From Centrapalus pauciflorus (taxonomy: Eukaryota; Streptophyta; Magnoliopsida; Asterales; Asteraceae), in the NCBI GenBank assembly GCA_020465985.1, contig JAANYP010007921.1:186001-250000 (forward strand): a stretch of DNA of 64,000 nt. The letters are read 5' to 3'. A program made the position numbers and the translations under genes. Below are positions 1 through 10,027 of this stretch, piece by piece. Every line of letters starts with the position of its first letter. Position 1 is the first letter of the stretch. The notes under the pieces are model-generated. The model ran no database searches. It was not told the origin of the DNA and worked only from the letters and a program-made list of their open reading frames with translations.

Positions 1-274
1 ATTTTATCTTAATTTATTTTTAGTTTAGTTGATTTTATTTTTAATAAATAGGAACGAAGTCAAGTTACTAGGATGCATTTTAGTTGGAGAAATAAAAGAG
101 CGTGATAATCTATTAGCTTAGTGTGAAGGGTTTTGTAACGTTGAAAAAGTTTCGTAAAGTTGGAAAAGTTGCAAAAGTTGAAAATTTTTCAAAGTTTTTC
201 AAAATTTGGACTTAAGTTCGTGGAACCCTAAGTTCGAAGGAACTTAAGTCACATAAGTACGAAGCACAGTTGGG

Positions 275-282
275 TATAAATA
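275..282 (+). promoter_or_regulatory. TATA box of a putative internal promoter for the G aORF
   Basis: TATAAATA lies about 640 bp upstream of the ORF at 919 and is followed by an ACTC/CTCTCG-rich, 5'UTR-like stretch. Comparable boxes precede the aORFs of A (9913) and A2 (55813-55820). Transcription is inferred. Confidence 0.45.
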
Positions 283-455
283 GTGAATGCATTTATTTCT
301 CAGTCACCTACTCTCGAACTTACACACTCACGAACTTTGAAACATCGATTTCGGACCTATCGTGTTCTCGATCTTATTTTCTTTTTCACGAAGATCCACA
401 CAGTTCCATCTCGAACATAGACTTCGTTTTTGTTGTTTAACTCACCAACAACTAA

Positions 456-916
456 GTAAGTGGATTTTGGGACTATTAAGGGTCTAAAATCGTGTAATTT
501 GGGTTTGAAATAACCGAATACTAAGTGTTCTTAAATACTAAGTATAGGGTTATAAAACTTAAAATTAAACATGCATAAACTCGATTAGGAACTTTTAGGA
601 CTAGTTTCATTGTTTGATTAAGTCTAAAAAGTTGTAAATTCAGAATTTAAAGTGACAAAGGGCCGACTTTGAACTTGTTCCTCAAGAACAAGTTCGAATG
701 AACATGAAGGATACGAACTTGTCTCCAAAATATCTTCAACTTTGAAGTCAGGAAGTCAAACAAACTTACTACAAATTCAAAGCTCATCAGACAGTTTGAA
801 CTTAAACAAGTTCGTAGGGCACTTGATTCACCCGAACTTACACTTAAGTTCGAAGGTGATTAAGTTCGAATAAATTCAAAAATTTTCCAAAATTTAACTA
901 TTTATTGCGTGTGCAG
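456..916 (+). other. Putative 5'UTR intron in the G aORF leader
   Basis: A strong donor (GTAAGT at 456) and an acceptor (TGTGCAG ending at 916), preceded by AT-rich sequence, bracket 461 bp. The ATG of the aORF follows three bases after the acceptor. The interval holds repeated AAGTTCG/CGAACTT motifs. Splicing is inferred from the site sequences only. Confidence 0.4.
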
Positions 917-918
917 GA

Positions 919-1067
919 ATGGCGGATCAGGCTTTTTTTAATAAGCACAATATGATAATAAGCATAGACCTCCAAGCTCTTGAGGCGCGACACTATAGAG
1001 AGATTTTGGAATTTTTGACTCGATCAAGGATAATGTACGCATTGACCCATAATCCAACGCTGATAAT
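919..1067 (+). pseudogene. N-terminal fragment of a Copia additional ORF (element G)
   Basis: About 49 codons remain before the insertion of F. The segment with HYREILEFLT and YALTHNPTL resembles the aORF of element A, where EFLTVHPLNYAMTATPG is found, so both share a motif of the form FL..(6)..YA.T..P. This type of ORF occurs downstream of pol in many plant Copia elements; its function is unknown. The reading frame runs a few codons into the LTR of F, so the ORF end at 1110 is not the original one. Confidence 0.5.
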
Positions 1068-1439
1068 TGTTAGATCTAGAATTGTGATAGTTTCGGGGTT
1101 CAAATTGTAATAAATGAAACTTTGTTTTGTGGCAAATATGTAAGGATTCAAAGTAATGTGTAAATGGGTTAAAAGACCTAGAAGGTCAACCCATGGGTTA
1201 TGGATAGTGTTTGGATCCATAGTTTGCTTATAAATAGCTAGTTAGCTTTTAGGGTTTTCATTGTAACTGTTTAAGTTGTTGAAAGCATTGTACGTACGTG
1301 GAATTGGAAAACAATTAAGGTTTATCTAAACTTGAATGTTCTTATTGTTCTTCATTATATTCATAGTGTTCTTCATGCTTATAATAATATTGATCTTATG
1401 AATGAATGTTAAATGAATGCTTCTTATATGGGAATTACA
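1068..1439 (+). repeat. 5' LTR of element F
   Basis: The repeat begins TGTTAGAT and ends in TTACA, one base before a primer-binding site at 1441. It has a TATA box (TATAAATA, 1229-1236) followed by a leader-like region. At 372 bp it resembles in size the LTRs of B (353 bp) and B2 (347 bp), which also begin TGTTAGAT, but most of its sequence differs. No matching 3' LTR lies in the window. Confidence 0.8.
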
Positions 1440-1440
1440 A

Positions 1441-1454
1441 TTGGTATCAAAGCC
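1441..1454 (+). other. Primer-binding site of element F
   Basis: TTGGTATCAAAGCC matches the complement of the 3' end of initiator methionine tRNA, the usual primer for plant Copia reverse transcription, with A in place of G at one position compared with the sites of D and B2. Confidence 0.85.
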
Positions 1455-2364
1455 TAAAGGTTGGTTTTAAACTGTTTATATCATCTGATTTTCGAAATTT
1501 TGCATGAAAAATTCTGATTTTTTTTTTGGCTTTAAAGTGTTAAAGTTCTTGATTGTTCTTCGTGTTCTTCCAAGAACATCTCTGTTTGATCTTTAAAATC
1601 AAAATTTCTGAACTGTTTGTGGCTAAATCACGTTTGATACTATATTCCTTCGGGTGAACATCATACTGTTTAACCTCAAATTCGTGAAAGAAAGAATATT
1701 TGATCTTAAAAATCATCCAGATTTTGCTTAATTCTTGTTTAATTCTCGAAAATAAGAACTGTTTAAAATTCTTAGTTTTACCCGAGAGTTACAACTCGCC
1801 GATAGAACTATCAAATTTTCATCCTTGAAAACTTTTCTAAGTATAACTCGCGGATCCTTCTTCATTAGTGAGTTACAACTCACGGATATAACTACCAAAT
1901 TTTTCAGCCTTGAAAATTTTTCTAAGTATAACTCGCGGATAACACTTCATCCGAGATTACAACTCGAGGATAACAAAGGATCCTCAAAATTCTGAATTTT
2001 TTTCTAACTTCAAAAGTTAGACTTAAAAATTTTTTTCTAAGTAAATTTTCTTTTGAATCCGTTGGTTTTAGCAAATTACAACTCTCTAATACCTGTTGAG
2101 ACAAAAGTTAAACTTAAAATTTTTTTTCTAAGTATAAGTTTTGGATCCTTTGGTATTAGCAAGTTACAACTCTCTAATACCTCTTGATAAAAAAATTAGA
2201 CTTAAAAATTTTTTCTAAGTAAAATTTCTTTTGAATCCTTTGGTATTAGCAAGTTACAACTCTCTAATACTTCTTGATTCAAAGTTAGACTTGGAAATTT
2301 TTTTTAACACTTACCAACCTCGATCACAAAGAAGCATTCACCTTGAATCACGACGCTTTGAGCT
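1455..2364 (+). repeat. Leader of element F with a degenerate tandem array
   Basis: This untranslated leader separates the primer-binding site from gag. From about 1784 to 2310 it holds at least six diverged copies of a unit centred on G(A/T)TACAACTC, starting near 1788, 1872, 1955, 2074, 2163 and 2253, a spacing of about 83-119 bp. Copies also share TTCTAAGTA and the AATTTTT runs. No coding potential was seen. Confidence 0.7.
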
Positions 2365-2401
2365 ATGGGTTCAGAAATCAGGCATCCAACCACATACGAA
2401 T
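2365..2401 (+). pseudogene. First codons of gag, element F
   Basis: An ATG at 2365 opens a frame reading MGSEIRHPTTYE before element A interrupts it. The GSE.R.P...YE pattern resembles the start of the B2 gag (GSENRPPVLYPDEYE). Only about 12 codons survive. Confidence 0.45.
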
Positions 2402-2680
2402 TGTTAGGCACAAAAAGGCCTCAGTCAAACCTGTTCTGCATCTGAGGGGGAGATTCTTAATCAAACCTGTTGATGTATTTGAAGGTTGAATTTAAGGCCT
2501 GTTATATGCCTTATTGAGACCTGAAAATGATTTGCAATATCAGCCCAAAGCTGTTCTATATGTTGCATGTGTTGCAACAAAGACAGTTTGTCCAAGCTGT
2601 TCAGTCTGCTGAACAGGCTGGACATAAACTGTCTACGCTGCTCTACACTGGTGAGCAGCTTGGGCAGTTTACAAGTGTTC

Positions 2681-2735
2681 TGTTCTTTGTGAACAGAACC
2701 TGTTCTTTGTGAACAGAACCTGTTCTTTGTGAACA
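2681..2735 (+). repeat. Tandem 20-bp repeat with inverted core in A LTR
   Basis: Two full copies and one partial copy of a 20-bp unit contain GTTCTTTGTGAAC, an inverted repeat of GTTC around a short spacer. The right LTR has the same array at 14751-14805. Being upstream of the TATA box, it may be an enhancer-type element; that role is inferred. Confidence 0.75.
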
Positions 2736-3131
2736 TGCTAAACACTTTATGGAATATGTTTCCAAGTCATCATGTATTGTTTTTGACTACAATATCAGTT
2801 TACAAAGTCGAAGACAAAGTGGAAAACAGAATTGCTCAGCCTGCCCACGCTGTTCTGTTACATGAAGACAAAAGGATATTTGAAAAAGGGTGACAAACCT
2901 TTTTCTTATATCAAAATAGGCCTTAACAAAGGAAGAAAGACGCAAAGTTGACATTCCTCATTTAGTTAAAGCCAATGCAACAGTAGACAAAGTGAAAAGA
3001 CAAAATTCTGCCCACATGAAGACAAGTCTGCTTTTCAGAATGTGCAGAAAAGTTTATGTTGTCTTTTCAACAAGACTTTCAGTTTTTCATTTCATCCAAT
3101 GAAGAAGCTTCTCTTAGATCCTCGGAGTGAG

Positions 3132-3139
3132 TATAAAAG
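3132..3139 (+). promoter_or_regulatory. TATA box of the left LTR, element A
   Basis: TATAAAAG in the LTR; the right LTR has TATAAAAA at 15203-15210 and the A2 LTR has TATAAAAG on the minus strand at 50358-50365. The conserved position marks the LTR promoter. Confidence 0.7.
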
Positions 3140-3482
3140 GAAACTTTCAAGGCGCTAAGTGCTGAAACCAAGAGTGAACGTGCATTCAAGTGTGTTTCTC
3201 ATGCATGCAAGTCTGCTTGAATAAAACAGTGCTTGGTGTCTAAGCTGTTCTTGTTCAAGCTGTTCCTCTGAGTCTTGTAAACACAGTGAGTGATTCTTAG
3301 TGAGTGTATTCATTGTAATTAGTTTAAGTCTGTCTTAGACTAGTTAAACATACTGTTGTATCTGTCATCTCAGCTTGAACCTTTCCGCATTCAAGCTCGT
3401 TTGTAATTAACATTTGTTGATAATACATACAAACATTGAGAAAATTGTGTCATTCTAGATCTCTCATTCTCCCAAAGTTTCC

Positions 3483-6138
3483 ATGGATAACAGTGCTGCA
3501 AATTCCTCATACTATGACAATGGCTCAATGGGCAAACCTCCAAAGTTCAATCATCAGAATCTGGATGTACAACTACCAGAGATTGTAATGGAGGGTCCCT
3601 ATGTGCCAACCTCTGTTACAACCATAACTCCAGCGGTTGAAGGAGCTGCTCCTGAAATCAGAACCTTTGAGAAAGCTAAAGCTCAATGGTCTGATGAAGA
3701 CAAAGGACTGGTAGGTCTGGATGCAAAGGCCAGGAATAATCTGGTTATCTCTCTGCCTGATGATGTGTTCAAACAGGTTGAGAAAATGAAGACTGCAAAG
3801 GAGATGTGGGATGCTTTGTGTACCGTCTATGATGGACCCACAATCACACTGGACAACAGGATTAACAATCTTGTTAGACAGTATGAACTCTTCTTTGCAA
3901 AACCAAAGGAGACTCTCACAGAAACCTACACCAGGTTCACTGCTCTTGTTAATGATCTCAAAGCTGTTGGGATTACTAAGGACAGCCTGACTCTGGTGAA
4001 TAAATTTTTAGACATCTTGCCTGAAGAATGGAATTATTTTTCTACCATCTTAAGAAATTCAGGTACCATCAGAAGTATGGATCTTGTTAACCTATATGGA
4101 TCCTTACTGAATGATGAGCAATCAAGGCAACAGAAGAGAAATGCCTTGGAAATGTCTAAGAAAGGTGCAGCCTTTGTAGCCAGTGTGAGACAAACTGTAA
4201 GTCAGATGGGAGATGTGTTCACTCAACCTGATCAACAGGCTGATGATAAGGAGGAAGTGTCTGATAAGGAAGACGATGCAGAACTTGCTGAACTAGATGA
4301 TGAGCAAATGATAGCCATGCTTGTCAAAAGGTTCAACAAGAAAAGGTTTGGAAGAAATATGCTGCAGGGAAGCTCAAATGTTGTCAAAAAGAAAGCATTT
4401 GACAAGACCAAAGCTGAGTGCTTCAAATGTGGCAAAACTGGCCATATAGCAGCTGACTGTGTGTCAAAAGCTGTTGGTCAGTCATCCAAACCACACAAGA
4501 CAAACAGGGATGATAGCTATAGGGCTAAGTACCTTATGGCCATGGCTAAGCTGAGGAAGTTGGAAAACTCAGTGGTTTCCAACCGACAAAAGGGACTCAT
4601 GGCAGAGACTTGTGACTAGGAGGAGTCTGATTCATCTTCAGATGAAGAAGAAAATCAATGTCTGATGGCCAACACTGATGTCCCATCAACAAGCAACTTC
4701 AAACAAGATCTGACTGAAGCTGAAGCTTTCAGCAACTTGGAGAACTGGAACCCTACAATGATGTATAAGGTACAAAATTTTATGGATTACAGTTCTGAAG
4801 AAAAACTTAAAATGTTTGAATATATGCTTGTTGATCTGAAAGCTGCTGTTGAGAAGCATACTGTTTTATTATCTGAAATCTCTAAGCTTAAAACTGATCT
4901 TGAAACAAAATCCAGTAAACTGGACAGTTTCCATAAGTTGGAAACCGAGCTTGATGAATTAAAGCACATCAATTATAAGACATGCTAAGCTTCAAAAGAT
5001 AGTTGACTCTTGGTGCCAATCTGCACAAAAAGTCAGCCACTGCATAAGTCAGCAGATCCCTGCACAAATCCAAGCCTATCTTGGAGGGGATCTTGACACA
5101 GCAGCTTCCATTATTGAGGTTAATAATTTGAAAGAAGACTTGTCCACTCTTGGTGAGCTTCCAAACACTTTTATTCAAAAAGTGAATGGTAAATTAATCT
5201 CAACAAACAGGTTTATCAGGCCTCAAAACACTGACAGCTCGTGTGAACCTAGCATAAAAGCTGCTGATGAAATAAGTTTTCCATCAAATCAGCTTGCTAA
5301 GCACTCTGCTGATTTACACAAGCAAAAGAAAGGAAAGCATGTCCAAACTGCAGCTGTGGACACCAAGCCTGTTGACAAAACAGGCTTTGGGCCTAAAGCT
5401 GATGTAAAAAGGCATACTAATCCTTTTAATGCTGAACATTTTGAAAAGAAGTTTTCAAAAGGTAAGCAGTCTGCTTTTAACAAGGGTAAGTCTCATGTTA
5501 AAGGCAAACCTGCTGTGATTTTAAATAAGTTTTCTAATCATAGTGGTAAACTGGTTTTAAATGAAAATAAGTTTTTCAAAACTAGAAATAATGATTATGT
5601 TGATAGGCAGCATCAATCGCATCTCAGGAAGCACCCTGAGAAAGTTGAGAACAGGTTCCCTAAACCTGTGGAAGTTCAAAAGCCAATTAAGCTTCCTATC
5701 TTTGACATCTGCCCTCCTAAAAAGAGGAAAGAAGAGACAGGCAAAGCTGTGGCTATTGAACTTTCCACTCAAGCTGTTGATTCATCAAAAAGTAATGAGT
5801 TTGCTAAACCTGCTGATAGAATCAATAGAAATAACTCAGGATGTGTTTCTGAAAGGTCTTCTTCCAAAAATGCTAAAATGAGAAAATGCTATAAATGTGG
5901 AATGAAGACACATCTGGCCAAAGACTGTCCTGAAACTGAGGACATGAGGCCTGCTGACTCTGATGGTTCCCTCACTGCTAACCTAAACAGTGTTGGAAAC
6001 ATTTTAGTCAATGAGAGTGGTATCCAAACTGATACTATTCAAATAGGGAATATTAGGGTTGATATCACAAGTCCATCAACAAATGTTGATGAAGTAGGAG
6101 AACTCATCTTTGTGATGAGTTCCCCTAAAAATGACTAA
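3483..6138 (+). pseudogene. gag of element A, interrupted
   Basis: An ATG at 3483 starts the capsid-like protein. The first frame (to 4619) has a UBN2/retrotran_gag region (about residues 70-220) with the typical KEMWDAL motif, an acidic stretch, and a CCHC zinc knuckle CFKCGKTGHIAADC (4419-4460). It ends at a TAG (4617). Homologous-looking sequence resumes at 4665-4988 and 5128-6138, where a second knuckle-like motif CYKCGMKTHLAKDC occurs (5887-5928). Gag packages element RNA. At least two breaks (near 4617 and 4986) separate the three parts, and a TAA at 6136 ends the last one before protease. Confidence 0.8.
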
Positions 6139-6187
6139 TATTCTTCTTGTCACTCTGTAAGAAAAACAACCATCCCAGGTTTGGTAC

Positions 6188-6730
6188 TTGGACAGTGGCT
6201 GCTCAGGGCACATGACAGGTTGTAAGGACCTGCTGAGTGATCTTAGGCCTGAAAAAGGGCTAAAAGTCACATTTGGTGACAATGTACAGGGATCCACTGA
6301 GGGATATGGAACTCTTAAAGCTGGTGCTGCAGTGTTCAAAAGAGTAGCCTATGTGGTTGGGCTAAAACATAACCTTGTTAGCATAAGTCAACTGTGTGAT
6401 GCTGGCTACAAGGTTAACTTTGATGAGCATCTGGGTTACATATTGGATCCCCAAGGCAAACTTGTGTTGTGTGCTCAACGAAAGAAAGGTGTATATGTTG
6501 TGGACATGCAATCTGCTGATCCCACAACTGAAACCTGTTTTCTCACAAGAACAAATGCAGACCTAAACTGGTTATGGCACAAAAGGCTGTCACACCTGAA
6601 CTTCAAGAACATCAACAAACTCTGCAAGAAAGAGTTGGTGACAGGTTTGCCTTCTATGACCTTTGTTAAGGATAGACTCTACACAGCTTGTGAGAAAGGC
6701 AAGCAGAGGAAATCATCTTTTAAATCCTAA
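6188..6730 (+). pseudogene. Protease and GAG-pre-integrase region of element A pol
   Basis: The frame begins at the aspartic protease active site (MDSGCSGHMTG) and continues into the pre-integrase zinc region with LWHKRLSHLN. In related Copia proteins that region ends with a CxxC; here only YTAC remains, so the first cysteine appears replaced. TAA at 6728 stops translation 39 bp before the integrase core resumes in another ORF. No good junction with gag is visible, and the protease frame differs from that of the last gag segment. Confidence 0.8.
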
Positions 6731-6769
6731 CATAACTTTTCTATTGATACTCCTCTCTTCCTAATCCAT

Positions 6770-7890
6770 ATGGACTTGTTTGGACCTGTCAATGTCCCAA
6801 GTCTAGGAGGAAGAAGATACACTCTAGTAATGGTTGATGAGTTCTCCAGGTACACATGGGTTATCTTCCTGAAGAGCAAAGGAGAGGCTGCTAGAGAAAT
6901 TATTGGATTTGTGAAAAAGATGGAAATGTTGAACTCTGCCCAAGTGAAGCAGCTTAGAAGTGATCATGGTACTGAATTCAGAAATAGTACTCTTGAAGAC
7001 TTCTGTCAAGAGAAAGGAATCACTCAAAACTTTTCAGCTGTAAGAACTCCACAACAAAATGGAGTTGCTGAAAGGAGAAACAGAACTCTCATTGAAGCTG
7101 CTAGAACCATGCTATGTGCATCTGGTTTACCTTCATCATTTTGGGCTGAAGCTGTTAACACTGCCTGCTTCACCCAAAACAGATCCTTAGTGGTGAAAAG
7201 GTTCAACAAGACTCCTTATGAGCTGCTCAAAGCGAGGAAGCCAAATGTCAGTTACTTCCATGTGTTTGGCTACTCTGCTATCTCAAAAGCCTACAGAGTT
7301 TACAACAACAAAAGAAAGGTGATAGATGAATCTATCAATGTCACCTTTGAAGAGTCCAAGAATGCTTCCACCAAAGCTGTTCCTGAATCAGTTTCAGGAG
7401 AATTAAACTTTGATGATCTCATGCATTCAAACAGTGAAGGGGATTCAAAAGCTTCCACTGCACCCAGTATGGAACCTGTTAAAAATGATGGGCATGATGA
7501 TGATTATGTCAATACACCCTGTGGGAATAAGTGTACTGACTTAATTACAACTGCATGTCCTGAACCTATCAATGCTGATTTTCCTGGTTCCACTGCTGAT
7601 ATGTTCAATAGTGGTCAGTCATGTTCGACAAGTGAACAAGCTCAAGACAACAGTGTGTCTGAGAATCTTGAGAGCTGTTCAACAGGACCTGCTGAAGCTG
7701 CTGATAACTCAGGAGAATCCTCATTGAAAAATGATCCTAAGTGGATCAGATGTCACCCCAATGATAAAATAATTGGTGACATCAACAAAGGGGTACAAAC
7801 AAGGTGGGACAGCTTAGGGAACTTTTGTATGTTCTCTAGTTTTGTTTCACTAATGGAGCCAAAGAAGGTGGATGAAGCACTAAAAGATGC
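6770..7890 (+). pseudogene. Integrase core and C-terminal linker of element A pol
   Basis: The rve integrase core is recognisable: catalytic D in MDLFGP, second D in RSDHGTEF, and E in GVAERRNRT with TPQQNGV just before. Strand transfer into host DNA is the family function. After VFGYSA the frame continues into the acidic, Ser-rich linker that joins integrase to RT in Copia elements. The catalytic triad is intact, but the frame is separated from protease by the stop at 6728. Confidence 0.85.
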
Positions 7891-9385
7891 CAATTGGATC
7901 ACTGGCATGCAAGAAGAACTCAATCAGTTTGAGAGAAACAAGGTATGGAAGCTGGTCCCTGCTCCTAAAGTTAAATTATTATTGGCACTAAATGGGTTTT
8001 CAGGAATAAGATGGATGAGCAAGGTCATGTCATTAGAAATAAGGCAAGACTGGTTGCTCAGGGTTATAGACAGGAGGAAGGAATTGACTATGATGAGACA
8101 TTTGCTCCTGTGGCCAGGCTAGAAGCAATTCGTTTGTATCTAGCCAACGCTGCTCATAAGACCATTAAGGTATTTCAAATGGATGTGAAGAGTGCATTTT
8201 TGAATGGGAAGCTGCAAGAAGAAGTTTATGTCAAGCAGCCTCCAGGTTTTGAAAATGAACAACATCCAGGTTTTGTCTATAAGTTGGACAAAGCACTCTA
8301 TGGTCTCAAACAAGCCCCTAGAGCCTGGTATGACACTCTTACTGAATTTCTTATGAGCAATGGGTATTCTAGAGGTAAAGTGGATACCACACTGTTCATA
8401 AAGAAGGTGAAGTCTGATATTATGCTTGTTCAAATCTATGTGGATGACATAATATTTGGTTCTACTAATGAGCAACTATGCAAGAATTTTTCATTACTCA
8501 TGAAATCCAAATATGAAATGAGTATGATGGGAGAACTTACTTTCTTTTTAGGATTACAGGTTAAACAAACCTCAACTGGAATTTTTATAAATCAAAGAAA
8601 GTATACCTTAGATCTCTTAAAAAATTTTAAATTTGATCAATGTTCTCCTATTAAAACCCCAATGGCAACAAATGTAAAATTGGATGTTGATGTCAGTGGT
8701 AAAGCTGTTTCAGTAACAGCTTACAGAGGCATGATTGGGAGCTTGCTATACTTAACTGCTAGTAGACCTGATATTATGTTTGCCACCTGTTTGTGTGCTA
8801 GGTTCCAAGCTGATCCAAAGGAATCTCATCTAGCTGCTATTAAAAGAATCTTCAGATACCTGAAGGGTACACCAGGTTTGGGTCTTTGGTATCCCAAAGA
8901 CTCAAGCCTTGAACTAACAGGTTATTCAGATTCTGATTTTGCAGACTGCAGGCTAGATAGGAAAAGCACAACAGGTGGATGTCAACTCCTTGGTGATAAG
9001 TTGATAAGTTGGTGTAGCAAGAAGCAGAACTCAGTGTCTGCTTCTACTGCTGAAGCTGAGTACATTGCTGCTGGAAGCTGCTGTGGGCAGATTCTGTGGA
9101 TGCAGCATCAGCTTGAAGACTATGGACTGGTGTATAGGAAAACTCCTATTCTATGTGATAACACAAGTGCCATAGCCATTTCCAACAATCCAGTATTTCA
9201 TTCAAGAACAAAGCATATTGAAGTCAGACATCCCTTCATCAGGGATCACATTCAGAAAGGTAATGTGGAGGTAAGTTTTGTTTCCACAAATGAACAGCTT
9301 GCAGACATTTTTCACCAAACCTCTTGATGAAACCAGGTTTAATTACCTTGTCAGCAAGCTGGGCATGTTAAACAAGAGTGACTAA
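7891..9385 (+). pseudogene. Reverse transcriptase and RNase H of element A pol
   Basis: RT starts around EELNQFERNKVWKLVP in one frame and shifts near 7970 into the frame carrying most of RT and RNase H (from 8011). The catalytic YVDD is at 8437-8448, preceded by GLKQAPRAWYD. RNase H shows AEAEYIA and CDNTSAIA. An extra T near 9309 causes a premature stop at 9327; in the shifted frame the conserved ending runs to TAA at 9383-9385. The protein would copy element RNA into DNA. With these two frameshifts no active enzyme is expected. Confidence 0.88.
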
Positions 9386-10027
9386 GTGTTCTCAAAGGTC
9401 TAAGACTTTGTATGTCTCCCACTGTTCAAGCTTTCTCAGAGCAGCTTAGGCAGAACAGGCTATGTGTGTTCTGTACTTAGCCATTTTTCTGACTCGTCCA
9501 GCCTACTCTGATGGTTCATTCTCCACCCTGCTCACTCCTTCATACTGATTTACAAGACATTGTCTTGTAACCTGATCAGCTATTGAACACAACATGTTCT
9601 TACATAGCTGAACAGGTTGAGAGAACAGTCTGAAGAGTGAACAGCTTGTGATAACCCTGCTCATCACCTATTTGACCAACAGCTTAGACTAACAGTTTTT
9701 AATTACCTTTCTTCACAATTAAGTTACTTAATTTCTGTTTTTATTTAACTTAATTACTGCAGATAATGTGGGTTACGTGTGTTAGTTATTAAAAAGGGCT
9801 CAAGTGGTCTGACAAACGGTCTTACATCGACAACCGTTCCGTTTTTCGTTAACGACCTTTTCAAATCAACCGCCCAAATATTTCTCTCTCATACCCACTC
9901 ACATTCAAATCCTATAAATACCTCATACTGTTTCATCTTCGTCTTCCTCACTACTACCATAAATCTCCTAAGAACCCTAAAAATCGACTAAGTGTCTTGT
10001 GCTTCTACTACTTTCACTACTTCCAAA
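9386..10027 (+). promoter_or_regulatory. Pol-aORF spacer with putative internal promoter, element A
   Basis: The spacer has no convincing gene. Toward its end, CACATTCAAATCC precedes a TATA box (TATAAATA, 9913-9920), then a pyrimidine-rich leader of about 108 bp to the aORF ATG. The equivalent place in A2 has nearly the same TATA context (55813-55820) 127 bp before its aORF. That suggests a separate transcript for the aORF. Confidence 0.6.

Larger units (their letters stand above)
1..1067 (+). mobile_element. Element G: 3' part of a Ty1/copia element (aORF leader and aORF start)
   Basis: This is the right-hand remnant of a Copia element whose gag-pol would lie left of the window. It contains a TATA-like box (275-282), a leader with many repeats of a motif around AAGTTCGAA, a putative leader intron (456-916), and an ORF start at 919 resembling the additional ORFs that follow pol in element A. 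The ORF is cut at 1067 by the LTR of element F. The five bases before the cut, ATAAT, are the candidate target duplication of F. The assignment rests on the aORF motif and on parallel layout with A and B; no pol sequence of G is visible. Confidence 0.55.
2402..3450 (+). repeat. Left LTR of element A, 3' end missing
   Basis: It aligns with 14472-15541 from TGTTAGGCAC through AAAATTGTGT, with scattered substitutions and one indel of about 20 bp. The last roughly 83 bp of the right LTR, including a C-rich run and the terminal CCTACA, are absent here, and so is any primer-binding site. A TATA box (TATAAAAG) lies at 3132-3139. Confidence 0.85.

Noticed and set aside
1..918. Region before the G aORF as an LTR of another element
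   Set aside because: It has a TATA box and leader, but no TG...CA ends or primer site is seen, and the ORF after the acceptor fits an aORF better than gag. An LTR origin cannot be fully excluded.
9779..9991. 70-codon ORF before the A aORF
   Set aside because: It overlaps the putative promoter and leader, has no similarity to element proteins, and is not kept as an ORF in A2.
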